A DNA stretch of 64,000 nucleotides from Ailanthus altissimus (Eukaryota; Streptophyta; Magnoliopsida; Sapindales; Simaroubaceae), in assembly GCA_946807835.1 (NCBI GenBank), contig OX327686.1:11222001-11286000 (forward strand), read 5' to 3'. This document shows, one piece after another, positions 47,040 to 59,857 of this stretch. Both the position numbers and the translations under genes were made by a program. Under the pieces are notes generated by a model that was given only the letters and a program-made list of their open reading frames with translations, had not been told where the DNA came from and ran no database searches. Position 1 is the first letter of the stretch. Every line of letters begins with the position of its first letter.

Positions 47040-47932
47040 ATGTACTTGCTACTTTTCAACATTATATGCTGAGTATTTTCTCTGATATGGTTGAAAAATG
47101 TATGAAAGTTTTTATGGATGATTTTACAATTTTTGTGATTTTTTTTATTTATGTCTACTTAAAAGCTATTTTGAGTAAATAAATAGAAAAAGGATTTGTG
47201 CTAAACTAGGAAAAATGCCACTTTATGGTATTGTCAGGGATCGTTTTGGAGCATATTGTATCTGAAAAAAAGATAGAGGTTGATAAGGCCAAACTCGAAT
47301 TAATCTCTAAATATCCTATGCCAAAAATGGTAAAAGATGTCTGATATTTTCTCGGGCATGCTGGCTTTTATACGAAGTTTATATAAAAATATTTTGTCAT
47401 ATCTAGACCACTATGTAACCTTCTGCTAAAAGATGCTGGATTCACATAGACATAAGAGTGTGATGAGGCATTCCGAACACTCATTGACAAACTTGCCACC
47501 GCTCTTATAATGCAATCACCAAATTAGAACCTTCTATTCAAGATTATATGTGACGCAAGTAACTATACTGTACGAGCAATTCTTAGGCAATAAAGGAAAG
47601 AGAAACCCTTTGTTGTCTATTATACTAATAGGACTCTAAATGATGCTCAAATAAATTACTCTACTACTAACAAAGAACTATTAGCTATTGTTTTTGCCTT
47701 AAACAAATTTTATTATTATTTGATTGGTTCACCTATTATTATTTTTATTGACCACGAGGCCCTTAAATACTTTCTTTCTAAGAAGGATGCTAAAACCGAT
47801 TTAGTTATGTGGATTCTTCTTTTGCATGAATTTGATCTAATGATTAAAGACAAGAAGGGTGTTGAAAATATTATCGTATATTATTTATCCTACCTTGAGT
47901 TTAATGACTCTACTGATATTCTACCCATTTGA
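47040..47932 (+). pseudogene. Gypsy RT C-terminal half and RNase H
   Basis: It begins inside RT: LSIFSDMVEKCMKVFMDDFT carries the catalytic Met-Asp-Asp. Then come EVDKAKLELISKYPMP, SRPLCNLLLKDAGFT and ECDEAFRTL. RNase H follows with IICDASNYTVRAIL, NYSTTNKELLAIVFALNKF and IFIDHEALKYF, so the acidic residues Asp, Glu and Asp are visible. Stops and shifts occur before 47600; 47720-47932 is open. The RT N-terminus is missing at the junction near 47035. Confidence 0.9.
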
Positions 47933-48059
47933 GATAATTTCACTTATGAACATATTTTCACTGTAAGCCAAGTACCTTAGTACGCATATCTCGTAAATTA
48001 TTTAGTTTGTGAAGAAGTTCCGTCTAACTAGAGTGCACAAGATAAGTGTAAGCTCATGG

Positions 48060-49270
48060 TTGAGGTATATAATTTTTGTTGGGATAAACCATATCATTTC
48101 AAATATTGCCCTTACTAAATTATGAGATGTTGCATTCCTCAAAAGTGAAGTTGTTAGTGTCTTAAATTTTTGCCATAGTGTTATTTGTGGAAGTCATTTT
48201 CTATGAAAAAGACAGCAACAAAAATTTTACTGTTAGTCTTTACTAGCCCATTTTGTTCAAAAACACTTAACAATTTTTTTTGTTCCTGTGAAAGATATCA
48301 AAAAGTAAGTGTTGTATTTCGAAGACATATGATACCTCTTAACCCTATTCTTGTTATCAAGATATTTGATTATTGGGGTATCGATTTTATAGGTCTTTTT
48401 TCTCATCTTTTGGTTACCTTTACATTCTTCCAGCTGTTGACTATGTATCAAAATAGATAGAGGTTATATCTTGTCATACTAATTATAACACAATTGTGAT
48501 AAAATTCTTAAAAGAAAATGTGTTATCTAGGTATGGCATATCACGTGTCATCATTAGTGACCAAGGAATACATTTCTGCAACTATTCTTTTGAAGCTTTG
48601 ATGCACAACTATGGTGTTCTTCATAAAGTTTTCACTGTATACCAGCCACATACAAATGGTCAAGTTGAGTTAGCAAATAGAGAAGTTAAACAGATTTTAA
48701 AAAAGATGGTTGAACCGTAAAGATTGGTCTTTACGTCTTTCTAATGCATTATGAGCATATCGCATTGCATAAAAAATCATCTTAGGAATGTCTTCATATC
48801 GACTTGTCTATGAAAAAGCTTATCATTTACCTATTGAGTTAGATCATAAATCTTACTGAGCTATCAAAGCCCTTAATTTTGATATGAGTGCTATAGATAT
48901 TTAGAGAAAGTTACAATTGTTAGAAATACAAGAGCTATGAAATGATACATATGAAAACTTCAAGATTTACAAAGTTAAGATGAAAATAGCTCATGACAAA
49001 TAGATCTCAAGGAAATATTTCGAGCCAAATCAATGGGTTTATCTTTATGATTTTCAATTGCATTTACACCCTAAAAAGTTGAGATCTCGATGGACTGGTC
49101 AATTTATGGTAAGGCACGTTTTTTTCAATGGTGCTATCAAAATCGAAGACCCCAATGATGAGCAAATTTTCAAAGTAAATGGACATCGGTTGAAAAGCTA
49201 TATGAAAAAGGTAGATTACTCTATACACTTAGACGAGATCCCTCTTAGGGATCTTGTCTATCATGCTTGA
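48060..49270 (+). pseudogene. Gypsy integrase
   Basis: Zinc-region remains (CERYQKVSVVFRRHMIPLNP) lead to FDYWGIDFIG with the first catalytic Asp, IISDQGIHFCNYSFEALM with the second, and HTNGQVELANREVKQIL with the Glu, the DDE order of gypsy integrases. The end (49058-49270) reads KKLRSRWTGQFMV, then GAIKIEDPN and FKVNGHRLKSYM, characteristic of Tat/Athila. There is no chromodomain, as expected of that group. Stops separate the pieces. Confidence 0.9.
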
Positions 49271-49617
49271 TCAGGTTCACTATCTATACCATATTTTACA
49301 TTTTGTACAAATTCTATGATTTTATTTTATTTTTATTATTTTTTCTTTTATTTTCTTTTGTAGTTTTTCATCTTCTATGTGATTTTATTTTCCAGTCAAG
49401 TGGTGGATATTTTACTCTATAACTATTAAAATTGGTTTCTCAGTTTTCTAAAAATTGTCCTCCAAACTATGTATTCATCTCTTCTTTTTTTCTTCATCTT
49501 TCAAAATGAATATCATTCTTGCCAACCTTTAAAAGCGTTTTCCTTCACTGCTTCAAAATATTTTACTTAAGATTTATAAAGCACAATTTAAAATACTAAG
49601 ACTATTAATGTTGAGGA
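49271..49617 (+). other. Spacer after gypsy integrase
   Basis: T-rich non-coding DNA of the pol-to-LTR spacer. It is interrupted by the solo LTR at 49618 and continues at 51924. Confidence 0.6.
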
Positions 49618-51923
49618 TGTTGGGACTTATACTCACGTGCTATCCCATTATTGTATGAATATTTTATTTTATAATATTTATACATTTTATTATTTGTTAA
49701 ATCGTTAATTACTATTATTGAATGGTTCAAAGCTTGTAATGCTACAGATATTATATGATCTGAAAGGGTTCAGATTAGGTCTAAAGAAGTTTAGATTAAT
49801 GCTAAGAGTTAACATCACTGAAAATGATAAATGCTAAAGAATTAGCATGTTATATTAATCAGTAAAGTCTAAGAGTTAAATATTGTCTATGACGGTACAA
49901 AGACCTAAAATACATTAGTAATAATATAGTTGCAAGAGCTGCAATAGGTGCTAAGAAATGTTATTATGCAAGTCTATTCTCAAATTATATGTTCCTGATC
50001 TTAATTCACTGATGCAGGTCTGACGGTGGAATCTTTTTACATAGACCAATGTATACTATACCTAGATGGTCTAGATAGTTATTCTTAGCTGACCATGGAC
50101 TTACTGGAAGTTCATATAGCATACAGGTGTTCAGTAAGGACTAAATACTGAACAAACTCAACGAGGACCCCAATAGACATCCCATAAAGTCGTCAATTGA
50201 AAGTCCTCTCGAGTTGAGTAGTATACGTGGTCCTTTGACTTAAGTGCCATAGTGGGCTTGTAAGTGATCCATCATACTTTGGTTCTATGCATGTCACAGA
50301 CCTTTTATGGTGTAACTGTTGGGTGTCGCTGGGTATGGTCCGATGCTTATGAAATTTGGTGTGTACAAATATAAGATTCGTCAGCTCACATGGATGAGTT
50401 ATATATCCAGATGTTCAGAGACTGTATCTTAGAAAGTCTTATGGTCATAAGTAACAAACCCAAGAAAGTGTTTCCTACATGGTTAAACAAAATTACAAAA
50501 ATGTTTACATATATTGTTCATTAAGATACGTGTCTAGAGATAAGTTCATGGATAAGCACATAGGAATTTAACGATAGTGATCTATATCCCCACTCTTCCA
50601 GGATATTATTGGTGCAAGGATTATACATATACGCTATAACCTCAACTTGTATGGTCTACTGCACTAATTTGTAATATCTATGACGTGTGCGTGGGGCATC
50701 GATCTCGGACTCACAGAAAAGTTCTGTTTGACAAATCGAGAGTAGACCTAGAGAGTCCAGTAATATAAAGTGTACTCATTATGCACTGGGGCAGCATACT
50801 AGATTGAATAGTTCGATTCAAAAAATTCCAGCAGATCGAACATTTACTTCGGTTTCCCTCCGATCGTGCACGTGTCAAGACTTAAGAGTTAAGTACATCA
50901 ATTAGTTAACAATTAGTTATTGACCAATGGATATTGACACATGGCACATTGTGGGCCAATTATTATTTGATTTAGAAATTATCAAAATGACCTTATTTGT
51001 TGGACAAATAATATCATTATTTTATTCATTAAAATGTTTATTAAATAAAATAATAATAATATATGATATTATTATTTAAATTAAAATCAAACAATTCATT
51101 TTTTAATTTAAATTGGTATGTGTTTCTACCATGATTTAATATGATTAAATTATTTATTTAATATTAATTAAATGATATAATAAGAATAAATATGTGGCAC
51201 TTATTAATGATAGGCCTCAAGATGTTTCTTAATAATAAGAAAGTATTTTCTCATTTGGCCTAAATTTAGGCCAAGTTCATTTAAATAATTTTCCATTTTA
51301 TTTTCTTTTCATTTGGTTTATTGTAAACAATAATAAACAAAATACGAATGGCAAACATTGACCTAGATAATAGATGCCATTAGGTGAAAAAATGAAAGAA
51401 AATAATAAATAAATAAAATAGCAATATGTTGCTCAATTGATTAAGAAAAATTTTGGTAATGACATCAAAGGAGAGAGAGAAGTGAATTTGGCTAAGTGTT
51501 AGAAAATTCTCTTAAGTGTTGAGAGCACAAAAAAACGCATTCTCTCCATTTTTTTTCTTCTTCTATTTTTGGTCACCCATACTACAAGGTAGAAAGAAGG
51601 ATTTAAGAGTTGAATCTTTTGCTGAAAAAGCTGCTGTTCTAACTTTCTCAAGTCCACCGTGTTGAGGAACTAGAATTGTGAATGGGTTGCTTTAAAACTG
51701 GTACTCCGGTTCAACTAAATACCAAAGGCTTGATAATATACTATTTCTCAATCTTGATGTATTTTACATTTATAAGATTACATGTAAAAGTTCATTTGTA
51801 TTTATCATTGAGTAATTTTCATTTCGCTCATCCACTATGCATGTATGTATGTGATACATATGTTATATTTGAATGATAAACACAAACCCACCTACATGCA
51901 CCTTAGGTTTAAAATCATTCATA
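49618..51923 (+). mobile_element. Solo LTR of the long-LTR copia family with GAGGA duplication
   Basis: The 2306-base unit starts TGTTGGGAC and ends ATTCATA, the final CA apparently altered. GAGGA is present at 49613-49617 and 51924-51928, a perfect five-base target-site duplication. It aligns with 42288-44387 in the same orientation and with 38446-40603 inverted. There is no internal element sequence. Confidence 0.88.
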
Positions 51924-54661
51924 GAGGAATATCCCTGCAGATATTCATTGGTTAATCAAAGTCAATGTTCGATTATCTGGTGAGTCTGTAAATGATTTTG
52001 TTTCTTTTATGCTTGGTCTTGGAAGAAGCTCATATTCCAAAAGACGAAGAGCAAAACAGTTACAAGTCTGTCGTAAATGTGCTTGATTGATTTGTAACAA
52101 GAGTTGTTATTCTTTAAGATTTATTTCTAGAAATAGAGAAGATAAAATTTAGTTCATTAAGGATAGACTGAGTAAGAAGTATTTGAATGATATCCTAGTG
52201 ACTTTTGAGACACGTCCTTATGGGCTCGTGCAACGTGAACTCTCGATTTATAGATCAAATTCAAAAATGAACTTCAATGATATAGTCTTGAGAATCTGAA
52301 TATAAAAGACTATGTTTGTCAATTTATAAGAAAATTAGATGGGAAGCCTATCCCCGACCTATAAAGAGTGTTTAAACCGTTACTGAATGTAAAACCAGAA
52401 GAAGATATGAGATATAATTACAACTACCTGTACATACACATCCATCTTAATTTCAAACCTTTTTTTAAATAAATATTAGGGTTACTCATATAGATATCTT
52501 AAATTCAAATCTTTTAGTTGAATAATGCATATGTGTCGTTATCTTTGAATTTTTGTGTTCTATTTTCAAATCTCTTCTGACAAATTGTCGAGTTACCAAA
52601 ATCGATGTTATCATTTGGTACTCTATAAATATAGCACCTCATTTATTTCATTTTCATATATTGAGATAAAGGTGGGTGTAGATATGCAGAGAACCTCAGT
52701 TTAACAATTCTAAAATATGTACATTTTATGAATCTAGTCTTAGGAAAAATAAAGTATTTATAGATGCATCAAACAATCTAAAAAAAAAATATTAACTGCA
52801 AGAAAAATTCATTTGATATATGGAGATGGTAGCCTTGGGTTAATGGGATATGTGTCAACAGTTGCATATTTATGAGGAAGTCAAGTTTTATGTATTATTC
52901 CTATAGTTTTAATCGTGAAAAACCTAACTAGAAAAATAATAGGGAAACAATTATGAGTCTCATCCATGCATGAACATATAGCTAGAATGCTTTATTATGC
53001 AGACATTTTTATTGCTTTATTAAGTGGTTTTAATACCTTGGAAGAAATTTTTCAAATTATCTCTTAGACCCAACTAAATATCCATCAAAAATCTATAGAT
53101 CCTTGTTTCTGCTACTAATGCGGATAAATTGATTGACAAAGTATAGACAGATAGATTGGTCAATGGGCCATAACAAGCAAAAACTTGACCCGGCAACAAC
53201 TTAGATAGATTGATCAGTAGGTCATAACAAGCAAAAACTGGATCTGATACTTCGTTTGTAAAATTTTCTTATTTTTTGGTTTATTAACATTATCATTTTA
53301 GTTTATATTTGCTTAAGTATCTTTCAGGTTTATTTCTTTGAATAACTGAAGTTTCAGGTAATATCTTATATACTTTATCTCTTTCTATTTAAATATTAAG
53401 GGCAATGTTTCAATTCGGTTTGGGAGAGAGAATTAAGACATAAGTTGCATTTCAAAAAAAGAAAGATGAAGGGATCCAACATACCTATTTGATTAAAATG
53501 GCAGAGTAAAGAGTTCATTTTTGAACTCTTGAAACGCATTCTAGGTCAATTAGATTAAAAATGGCAGAGTAAGGAGCCTTTTTAACTTTTAAAATGCATT
53601 TTAACTAACTTATTTTTTTTTTATATTTCATACATTGTTGTTTATTATTTATAGTCTTGGTAATTCTTATATAAAGGAATTTACTTTTACCTAGGTATGA
53701 TTTCAAAATTGTTTAGTTTGAGTTACTATTTCTATTTAGGTTACTAAAGAATGACTTCTGAAATACTTTTGAGCACAATGCTAAATGTTGTGGTAAGATA
53801 GATGATACAACGTATAAAGCCAAGAGAATTCTCATGTTTAAGTATGTATTTTTGTAATCTCACATATCTTTTATAAGTGAAAAGGTGAAGAAAATAGCTT
53901 ACGAACTTTCATTGATCTTTTGAATTAGTTAATTTTTGTTTAGAATGAGATTATTCGAATTAAGGAATAAGTTGGTTGCATAGCTGAATGACGATTTAAA
54001 GTGAATTTTTTAAATTATGTGTAATATATTTTGGTGAGAAATTATTTTTTTATTTTGTAATGCTTCTTTATAGTCTTTAAAAAAAATAATACAAAAAGAA
54101 TGAAAAGCAAAATACAAAATAGAAAAAGAAAAATAGAATCAATTCAATTTAATAAAGTCTTCATTCAATTTTAGAAGATAAATATTTTATAAGTCAATTT
54201 CCTTACCAAGCTATATTTATATTATTCTTACAAGACAATTGAAGTCCTAAAACTAGTACATGTCAAGAATGATTGATTTCGAAATGATTGATTTTCTTAT
54301 CTTTGGATCAATATTAATTTGTATGTATGTCCTTTAATTTGACTTTTTCTTGAGTGCTTAACTGTTTTTCAACTTCGTGAGAGAAATCCTAAACTTTTAA
54401 ACAATCATACACTTATGAGGATATAGAGTTGAGACTTTTACTTGGAGAAATTCTCAAGGTTATTTATATGTTATAGTTTATGGTAAGAAGGTTAAGGCTT
54501 TGTGCACACACACACAATTTTGAAAGTTACGATTTAAAAAAAAAAAACTTAACAGCAATAGTGATATTGAACTGACTTTTTATTTGAAATATTTAGGTAG
54601 TTTTGCATATTCTATTTATACTTAAACTGCTATAGACTAGCAATAAGCTGGTTGAAGGTTA
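51924..54661 (+). other. 3' spacer of the large gypsy element
   Basis: 52030-52420 can be read as a faint, stop-ridden protein (KYLNDILVTFETRPYGLV) that I cannot assign. A 54-base near-repeat lies at 53150-53243 and a 62-base one starts at 53491 and 53553. GGGCAATGTTTCAATT with GGTTTGGGAGAGAG at 53400-53435 is the purine-rich word found in the spacer of Tat/Athila-type elements. The remainder is AT-rich. Confidence 0.6.
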
Positions 54662-54726
54662 TGATGAACACATTAAAATGCATATTTATTAGAGTTTCAG
54701 TAGCCATTTAATATTTAGAATGCCAC
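54662..54726 (+). repeat. 3' LTR of the large gypsy element, first part
   Basis: TGATGAACACATTAAAATGC to GAATGCCAC aligns with 44603-44668. The LTR continues at 59858 after the inserted block. The last five bases, GCCAC, are matched by ACCAC at 59853-59857. Confidence 0.85.
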
Positions 54727-55069
54727 TGATGCGATATTTCTATATCTTAAAATTGAATGTAAGTATACACTATTATATGCAAGTAATAAAGAGACAAAAG
54801 AGTCTGATGTCAAACCCACAGAGATAATTTTTACTTTTTAACCAAGTAATAAAATTATGTCTTTCTAGTAATTATTCAAAAAAATAAAATCTAAGAATGA
54901 ATGTAGAAAATATAAAAGCAATGACACAATATAAAATGATTTGAAAGATAAAAATATAGAGCAAACCTAATGTTAATACTATCCCTAGATGAACACTTGA
55001 AATTACATATTTAATAAGTGTTTTATATCATTATTTTGTATTACTAGTATCTTTAAACCCCTCCACCCA

Positions 55070-56414
55070 AAAAAAAAAAATTAAGTATGTTTACAATATT
55101 GTACCTAATTAGCTTTTATATATTTTGTGATAAGTTTGGTAAAATGGGTATAACTTTCTACCTAAGAACCTAATTAGTTGATTCTTGATCTTATGAAGAG
55201 ATGACTCAATGGGTTAACATATTGTACTTCATAAAGAATTTGAAATTTGAGCGTTTAAATGGTGAAAATGGCCTAGAACAGAACTAATCTGTAGTACAGG
55301 TCCAATCCAAACAATCATCAGTATTTGGCCTATAACTATAAAAATACGTATTAATACCTATGAGACACTCAATTTGGAAAGATAAGAGACTTATCTACAA
55401 CTTTTATGTTTTGAGTGACAGCTAATTCAGATCACATCAATTTCAAATTAAGTGGGTTCATTAATAATAATCAATATAAATTATTTGCCACCATTCTTGA
55501 CTTTTATTATTCAAGTGGTTCCCTCTTTATTTGTCTCGATTTATCCATGTTTTTCTATAAATAGATAGCATGTTTATACCCAAAGGATGTAATTAAAGAG
55601 CTAGATTTTAGTTTAAAATTTTGTATTATCTCTTTGTAATATTATTTCTCTTGTTTACTATTGTAAAGTCATATTATCTCTTCTTCCATTTCTTTTCCTT
55701 TTCTTTAGTTTTATTATGTCCAAGTAATTTTCTTTATGCTAAGGTGAAAGGGTGAAACTCTTGGTAAGGCAATAAGATATACTTAACTCTTATTCATGGA
55801 TTTAATACTTCATTCTTAAGTTATTCAAATTTATATATGATGTATTTATTTTTTTTGTAATATTAATACACTTTCTTTTAAAGTGGTGCCTCTTGATTTA
55901 TTATAGACAATTTTTATAGTTAGCACAATGAATTCTTAAAACCATTTACAAAAATTGGCGTATATACCCTTTCTTGTAAAGTGAGAGTCTTGATTTATTA
56001 TAGACAAATATAAAGATTGGCATAATAAATACTTGAACCCATTTATAAGATTTGGTGTATAATAATTGAAAGAAATAAATACTAGTTAATATATAAATTG
56101 TGATAAACTTTAATTGTTATATCTTTCGATTGGAACCTCTTTTGTGTGAGGATTCCAATTGAGTTATAAAAAGAGTTGAATATATTCATATTTCATATGC
56201 CAATAGTGGATCCCCCTAACCTTAGCTTTTATTTTAATTGGTTAATTGAATTATTATTTGCAAACATCTTATACTGTATTAATTATCTTTAAAGTATTTA
56301 TAATTTTAATTCCACTTTTCTGTGGATTGACCCCGTTCTCACCGTGTTATTTATTACTTCGACAATCTTGCACTTGAGAATAAACTCTCATATTCTGGAC
56401 ATGTCATCCATCAA
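55070..56414 (+). repeat. Probable plus-strand gypsy LTR nested in the block
   Basis: The right end, GGATTGACCCCGTTCTCACC to CATCCATCA, is a typical plus-strand gypsy LTR end, and TATAAATAG at 55556-55564 is a promoter-like site in that orientation. It resembles the large gypsy element's LTR in overall plan. The left border cannot be fixed and no target-site duplication is visible. Confidence 0.5.
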
Positions 56415-57192
56415 TATGCTTTTCAATGATAAATCATCTAATATTTAATTCCCTTAATCCTTATTATTGATCAAGATACTAATGTATTCAAGCCTTTTTC
56501 AAGGTCATGCAAGTATACCTTAATTTACCAAGTATATATATTCTTATGGTACTTGTAATAAATTAAGATTCATTAAGATTAAGTCTTATTGATCATACAT
56601 GCCAATTAGGTATATTCCTATCCTAATTTGAAACTTGCATATACAACATTGAATGTTACTCTATAATCATACATCAAATTACCTAGGTCTAAATATAATG
56701 ATTTCTCTTCCGAATTTATCAAAATATTACCAATTTATTCACCATCTATTGGTCAGATATATTGAAGCATTAAGAATAAGTAATTTGAATAATAAAGAAC
56801 TAAGTTTATTAAATATAAAAAAGATATGACAATTAAGCGCACATATTGAGTTCAAGTATTAACTCTAGAAAGAAAATTTAGTTCGTAGCAACAAAAGAAT
56901 AGCGGAAAAAATAATAAGAAATCATGATACAATCAATTATAAACTGATATAGACGTCGAATTACTCTTGATTGCGCTGCTTAAGAAACTCTTGATGCCAA
57001 AGAACACCTTGAATTTCTCTCTATGGCTGCTTCAATTAAGCTCTAATTGCTCTCTAAGACTTGTGTTGTATGTTCTTAATGTTCTTGGATGTTCTCTAAA
57101 GGCTGGGACGAGTGGCCTTTTATAGGGATTGATTTGAGTTTAAAAACCTCATTTTTTGTCGGATTAGGAATCGCATTACTACTGGGGTGCTA

Positions 57193-59469
57193 TGTTGTGT
57201 GATTTCTATAACACAAACTAACGCAAGTGCACGTATCGCAACAAGTAATAAAGTGATGTGTAGAGTATCGTTCCCACGAGGATTGTGTCCTAAATTAATG
57301 CTAAGTACTATTATATTGGCAACCTAACTTTATTTAGGCTAATCTAAATGGCAAGGTAAGTTATTGAATTAAAAGCAACTAAAATCTAATTAGCTAGATA
57401 AATAAAGGAAAAGAGATATCTATGGCAATAGGGCTCTAAAGACTTGATTTCTCTATATTGTTCCTATAGTCTTTGTCATTAGTAATCAACAACCAATTTA
57501 TGCATTCATTAATCCAGGGTGTATGATTAATCTCATTCCATCTTTCGAGTGCGAATGAGATACTATGCATATATATTCAAGTTGATATGTCTATCTAACT
57601 TGTTTACATAAACATACATTACGCAACCCATAAATGACTACCCCAAGGATTAATTTCATTATCACTGTCACTTCATCAAATGAAATTCTAGACATAATGA
57701 CACACCCTAAAGAGTTTGGCCTGTCACGCTTATCAAACACTTTAAAACGGAGAGCACCACATGTAACCCTAGGCATAATAGCACACCCCAAAGAGTTTGC
57801 GTCTGTCACGCATTTAATCAAACACTTGGAATGCACCTCATACAAATCCTAAGGAAGATCATGATGATTACCTAAGTTCATTAGTCTCTCAACTTAACAA
57901 ACTCAAAGCTATGCTTTTTAAGATCGACATATGGATTAAACTTTGTCAAGCACATAACCCAAATGTTTAATTCATCCAATCCATTTTTCAATGCAATTAG
58001 AAGCATGAATCGCATAAAAAGCATAAACGAATAACACAAGATAACTATTAATCACATAACAACTTCAACACATAAAGTTCAATAAAGTTCCATTAAGGCC
58101 TAGAACCTACAATCTACAACAAAATGATAATCTTGCGATATGGCGAATTCTATACAAATGGGATCCTAAACATTGATTTCATTCTATTCTTCCTATGTTC
58201 TTCTTCTTTAGCAAATTTGTTCAATTCATTAATCAAGGGCTTAAGACTAATCTCATTCCATCTTTCGAGTGCGAATGAGATACTATGCATACATAGTCAA
58301 GTTGATATGTCTATCTAACCTGTTATATATACATGCATTAAGCTACCCTTAAATGACTACCCCAAGGATTAATTTCATTATCACTGTCACTTCATCAAAT
58401 GAAATTCTAGACATAATGACACACCCTAAAGAGTTTGGCCTGTCACGCTTATCAAACACTTTAAAACGGAGAGCACCACATGTAACCCTAGGCATAATAG
58501 CACACCCCAAAGAGTTTGCGCCTGTCACGCATTTAATTAAACACTTGGAGTGCACCTCATGCAAATCCTAAGGAAGATCATGAAGATTACCTAGGTGTTA
58601 TTGGCCTTTCAACTCAATAGCAACCTAAAGCTATGTTTCTCCCAAATCCTATAAATGGATCAATCTCTTTCAAGCATAAATCCATACATTCACAACAACC
58701 AATTCATTTATCAATCAATTGGAAGCATTAAGCATAAAGAAACATAAATGAATTACACGAATTTATACTAAATCATCCAAACATAATATTAATAAAACTA
58801 CATCAATCCTTGGAATCAAGTTTAATCACATGAAAATCCAACCATGACTATAATTATCCAACCATCCATAGATACATCTCATTAAAACTAATATTCATAA
58901 TTGAAATGACAACAAAGGATAAAAACAAAGAAAAGGAAAGGGAAAACCGAATTTGGGATGTCTCCAAGGTTTCAATTCTTCAATTGTCTTCAATGATGCA
59001 CATGAAACCTTGGAGACATCATTTCTTCTCCTTCAATTCGAGCTCAAGCCTTCTCCTCCTTTCAATTTCGTGCCTCTACTCCCCTCCTTTTTCTCTTTGG
59101 CTAAACAATGGGTGTTTATATAGGTAGGGTTGCAAAAAGAGGACAAAAATGCCCTTAAGGAGTGCCCAGAATTCAGTGCCACGGCGCTCACTTTCTGCAA
59201 TTGGCGCCGCGGCGCTGAAATCCAGTGCCGCGGCGCTGCACTGTAGCAAACAGTGGACTGTAGCAACAGTGCCACTGTAGCAAACAGTGCCTCCATTCGT
59301 ATTTTTATCTCTAATGCTCCATTTTGCGTCCGTTTTCCGGTATTTTTGCTCCGATAATGCCTCAACCTATAAAACAACATTAATATGCATAAATAGCCCA
59401 ATTATTGAGATAAATTGAACAAATATCAAGTTAGGAAGATAAAATAATTTATACAATTACGCCTTATCA
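57193..59469 (-). mobile_element. 2.3-kb gypsy solo LTR with TGCTA duplication
   Basis: It starts TGTTGTGTGATTTC and ends CGCCTTATCA on the plus strand, so TGATAAGGCG...CAACA on the minus strand. TGCTA occurs at 57188-57192 and 59470-59474, a perfect target-site duplication. The minus strand has a TATA-like CCTATATAAAC at 59114-59124. GCAAGTGCACGTATCGCAAC and ATCGTTCCCACGAGGA near the left are typical of the 3' end of Tat/Athila-type LTRs. It contains a tandem duplication of about 719 bases and a GC-rich patch at 59170-59290. No internal element DNA is present. Confidence 0.92.
57400..58830. repeat. Tandem duplication of about 719 bp inside the solo LTR
   Basis: Positions 57529 and 58249 onward, and especially 57634-57867 and 58353-58586, align with an offset of 719-720. 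The core of about 233 bases differs at only four positions, while flanking parts of the same duplication are strongly diverged. Within each core, a shorter repeat (ACACCCTAAAGAGTTTGGCC and ACACCCCAAAGAGTTTGCG) occurs twice about 80 bases apart. Confidence 0.92.
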
Positions 59470-59857
59470 TGCTACATTGCTGTTGCTAAGGTACTGCGTG
59501 AAAAAGGCCTTATCGCTGGAGCGGTAAGCGTTTGGCGCTGGAGTGCTGGGCTGTCACTGATGTGATGGTGAGCTAGCGCTGGGGCATTGAACTGCGACTT
59601 AAACAAGTCATTTTTTCTATTTTATTATTTTGATCATTGTTTCAGCACTAGGGCAAAAATCCTTGTAGCGCTGGAGTGACAGGTCCATATTTTGAAATGT
59701 TTACATTTTAGTCCCTGTTTTTGCTCCTTTCCTTACTTTAAATTTTGTTCAAGTCCCTATTAATAACAATTATGCACATAAATATCCATTTATTCTCATA
59801 AAATAATAAAATAAAAACATAAAAAATATATATGACAAATATGCCCTTATCAACCAC

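Larger units (their letters stand above)
54727..59852 (-). mobile_element. Inserted gypsy LTR block, minus strand
   Basis: Borders are TGATGCGATATTTC at the left and GCCCTTATCA at the right, so on the minus strand it starts TGATAAGGGC and ends GCATCA. GCCAC and ACCAC flank it (one mismatch), and removing it rejoins the host LTR in the middle of AGAATGCCAY/TAATTTTAG. CCTATAAAAGG on the minus strand at 57116-57126 is a promoter-like site. It is related to the plus-strand LTR at 26170-27595. It contains a solo LTR at 57193-59469 and probably another LTR near 55070-56414. Confidence 0.8.

Noticed and set aside
52030..52420. Stop-ridden protein-like stretch as an endogenous viral gene
   Set aside because: I could not match it to a viral family, and its position is the normal spacer of the gypsy element.
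57634..58571. The two 72-codon frames as a duplicated small gene
   Set aside because: They lie in a non-coding LTR, the opposite strand is equally open, and the similarity is explained by the LTR duplication.
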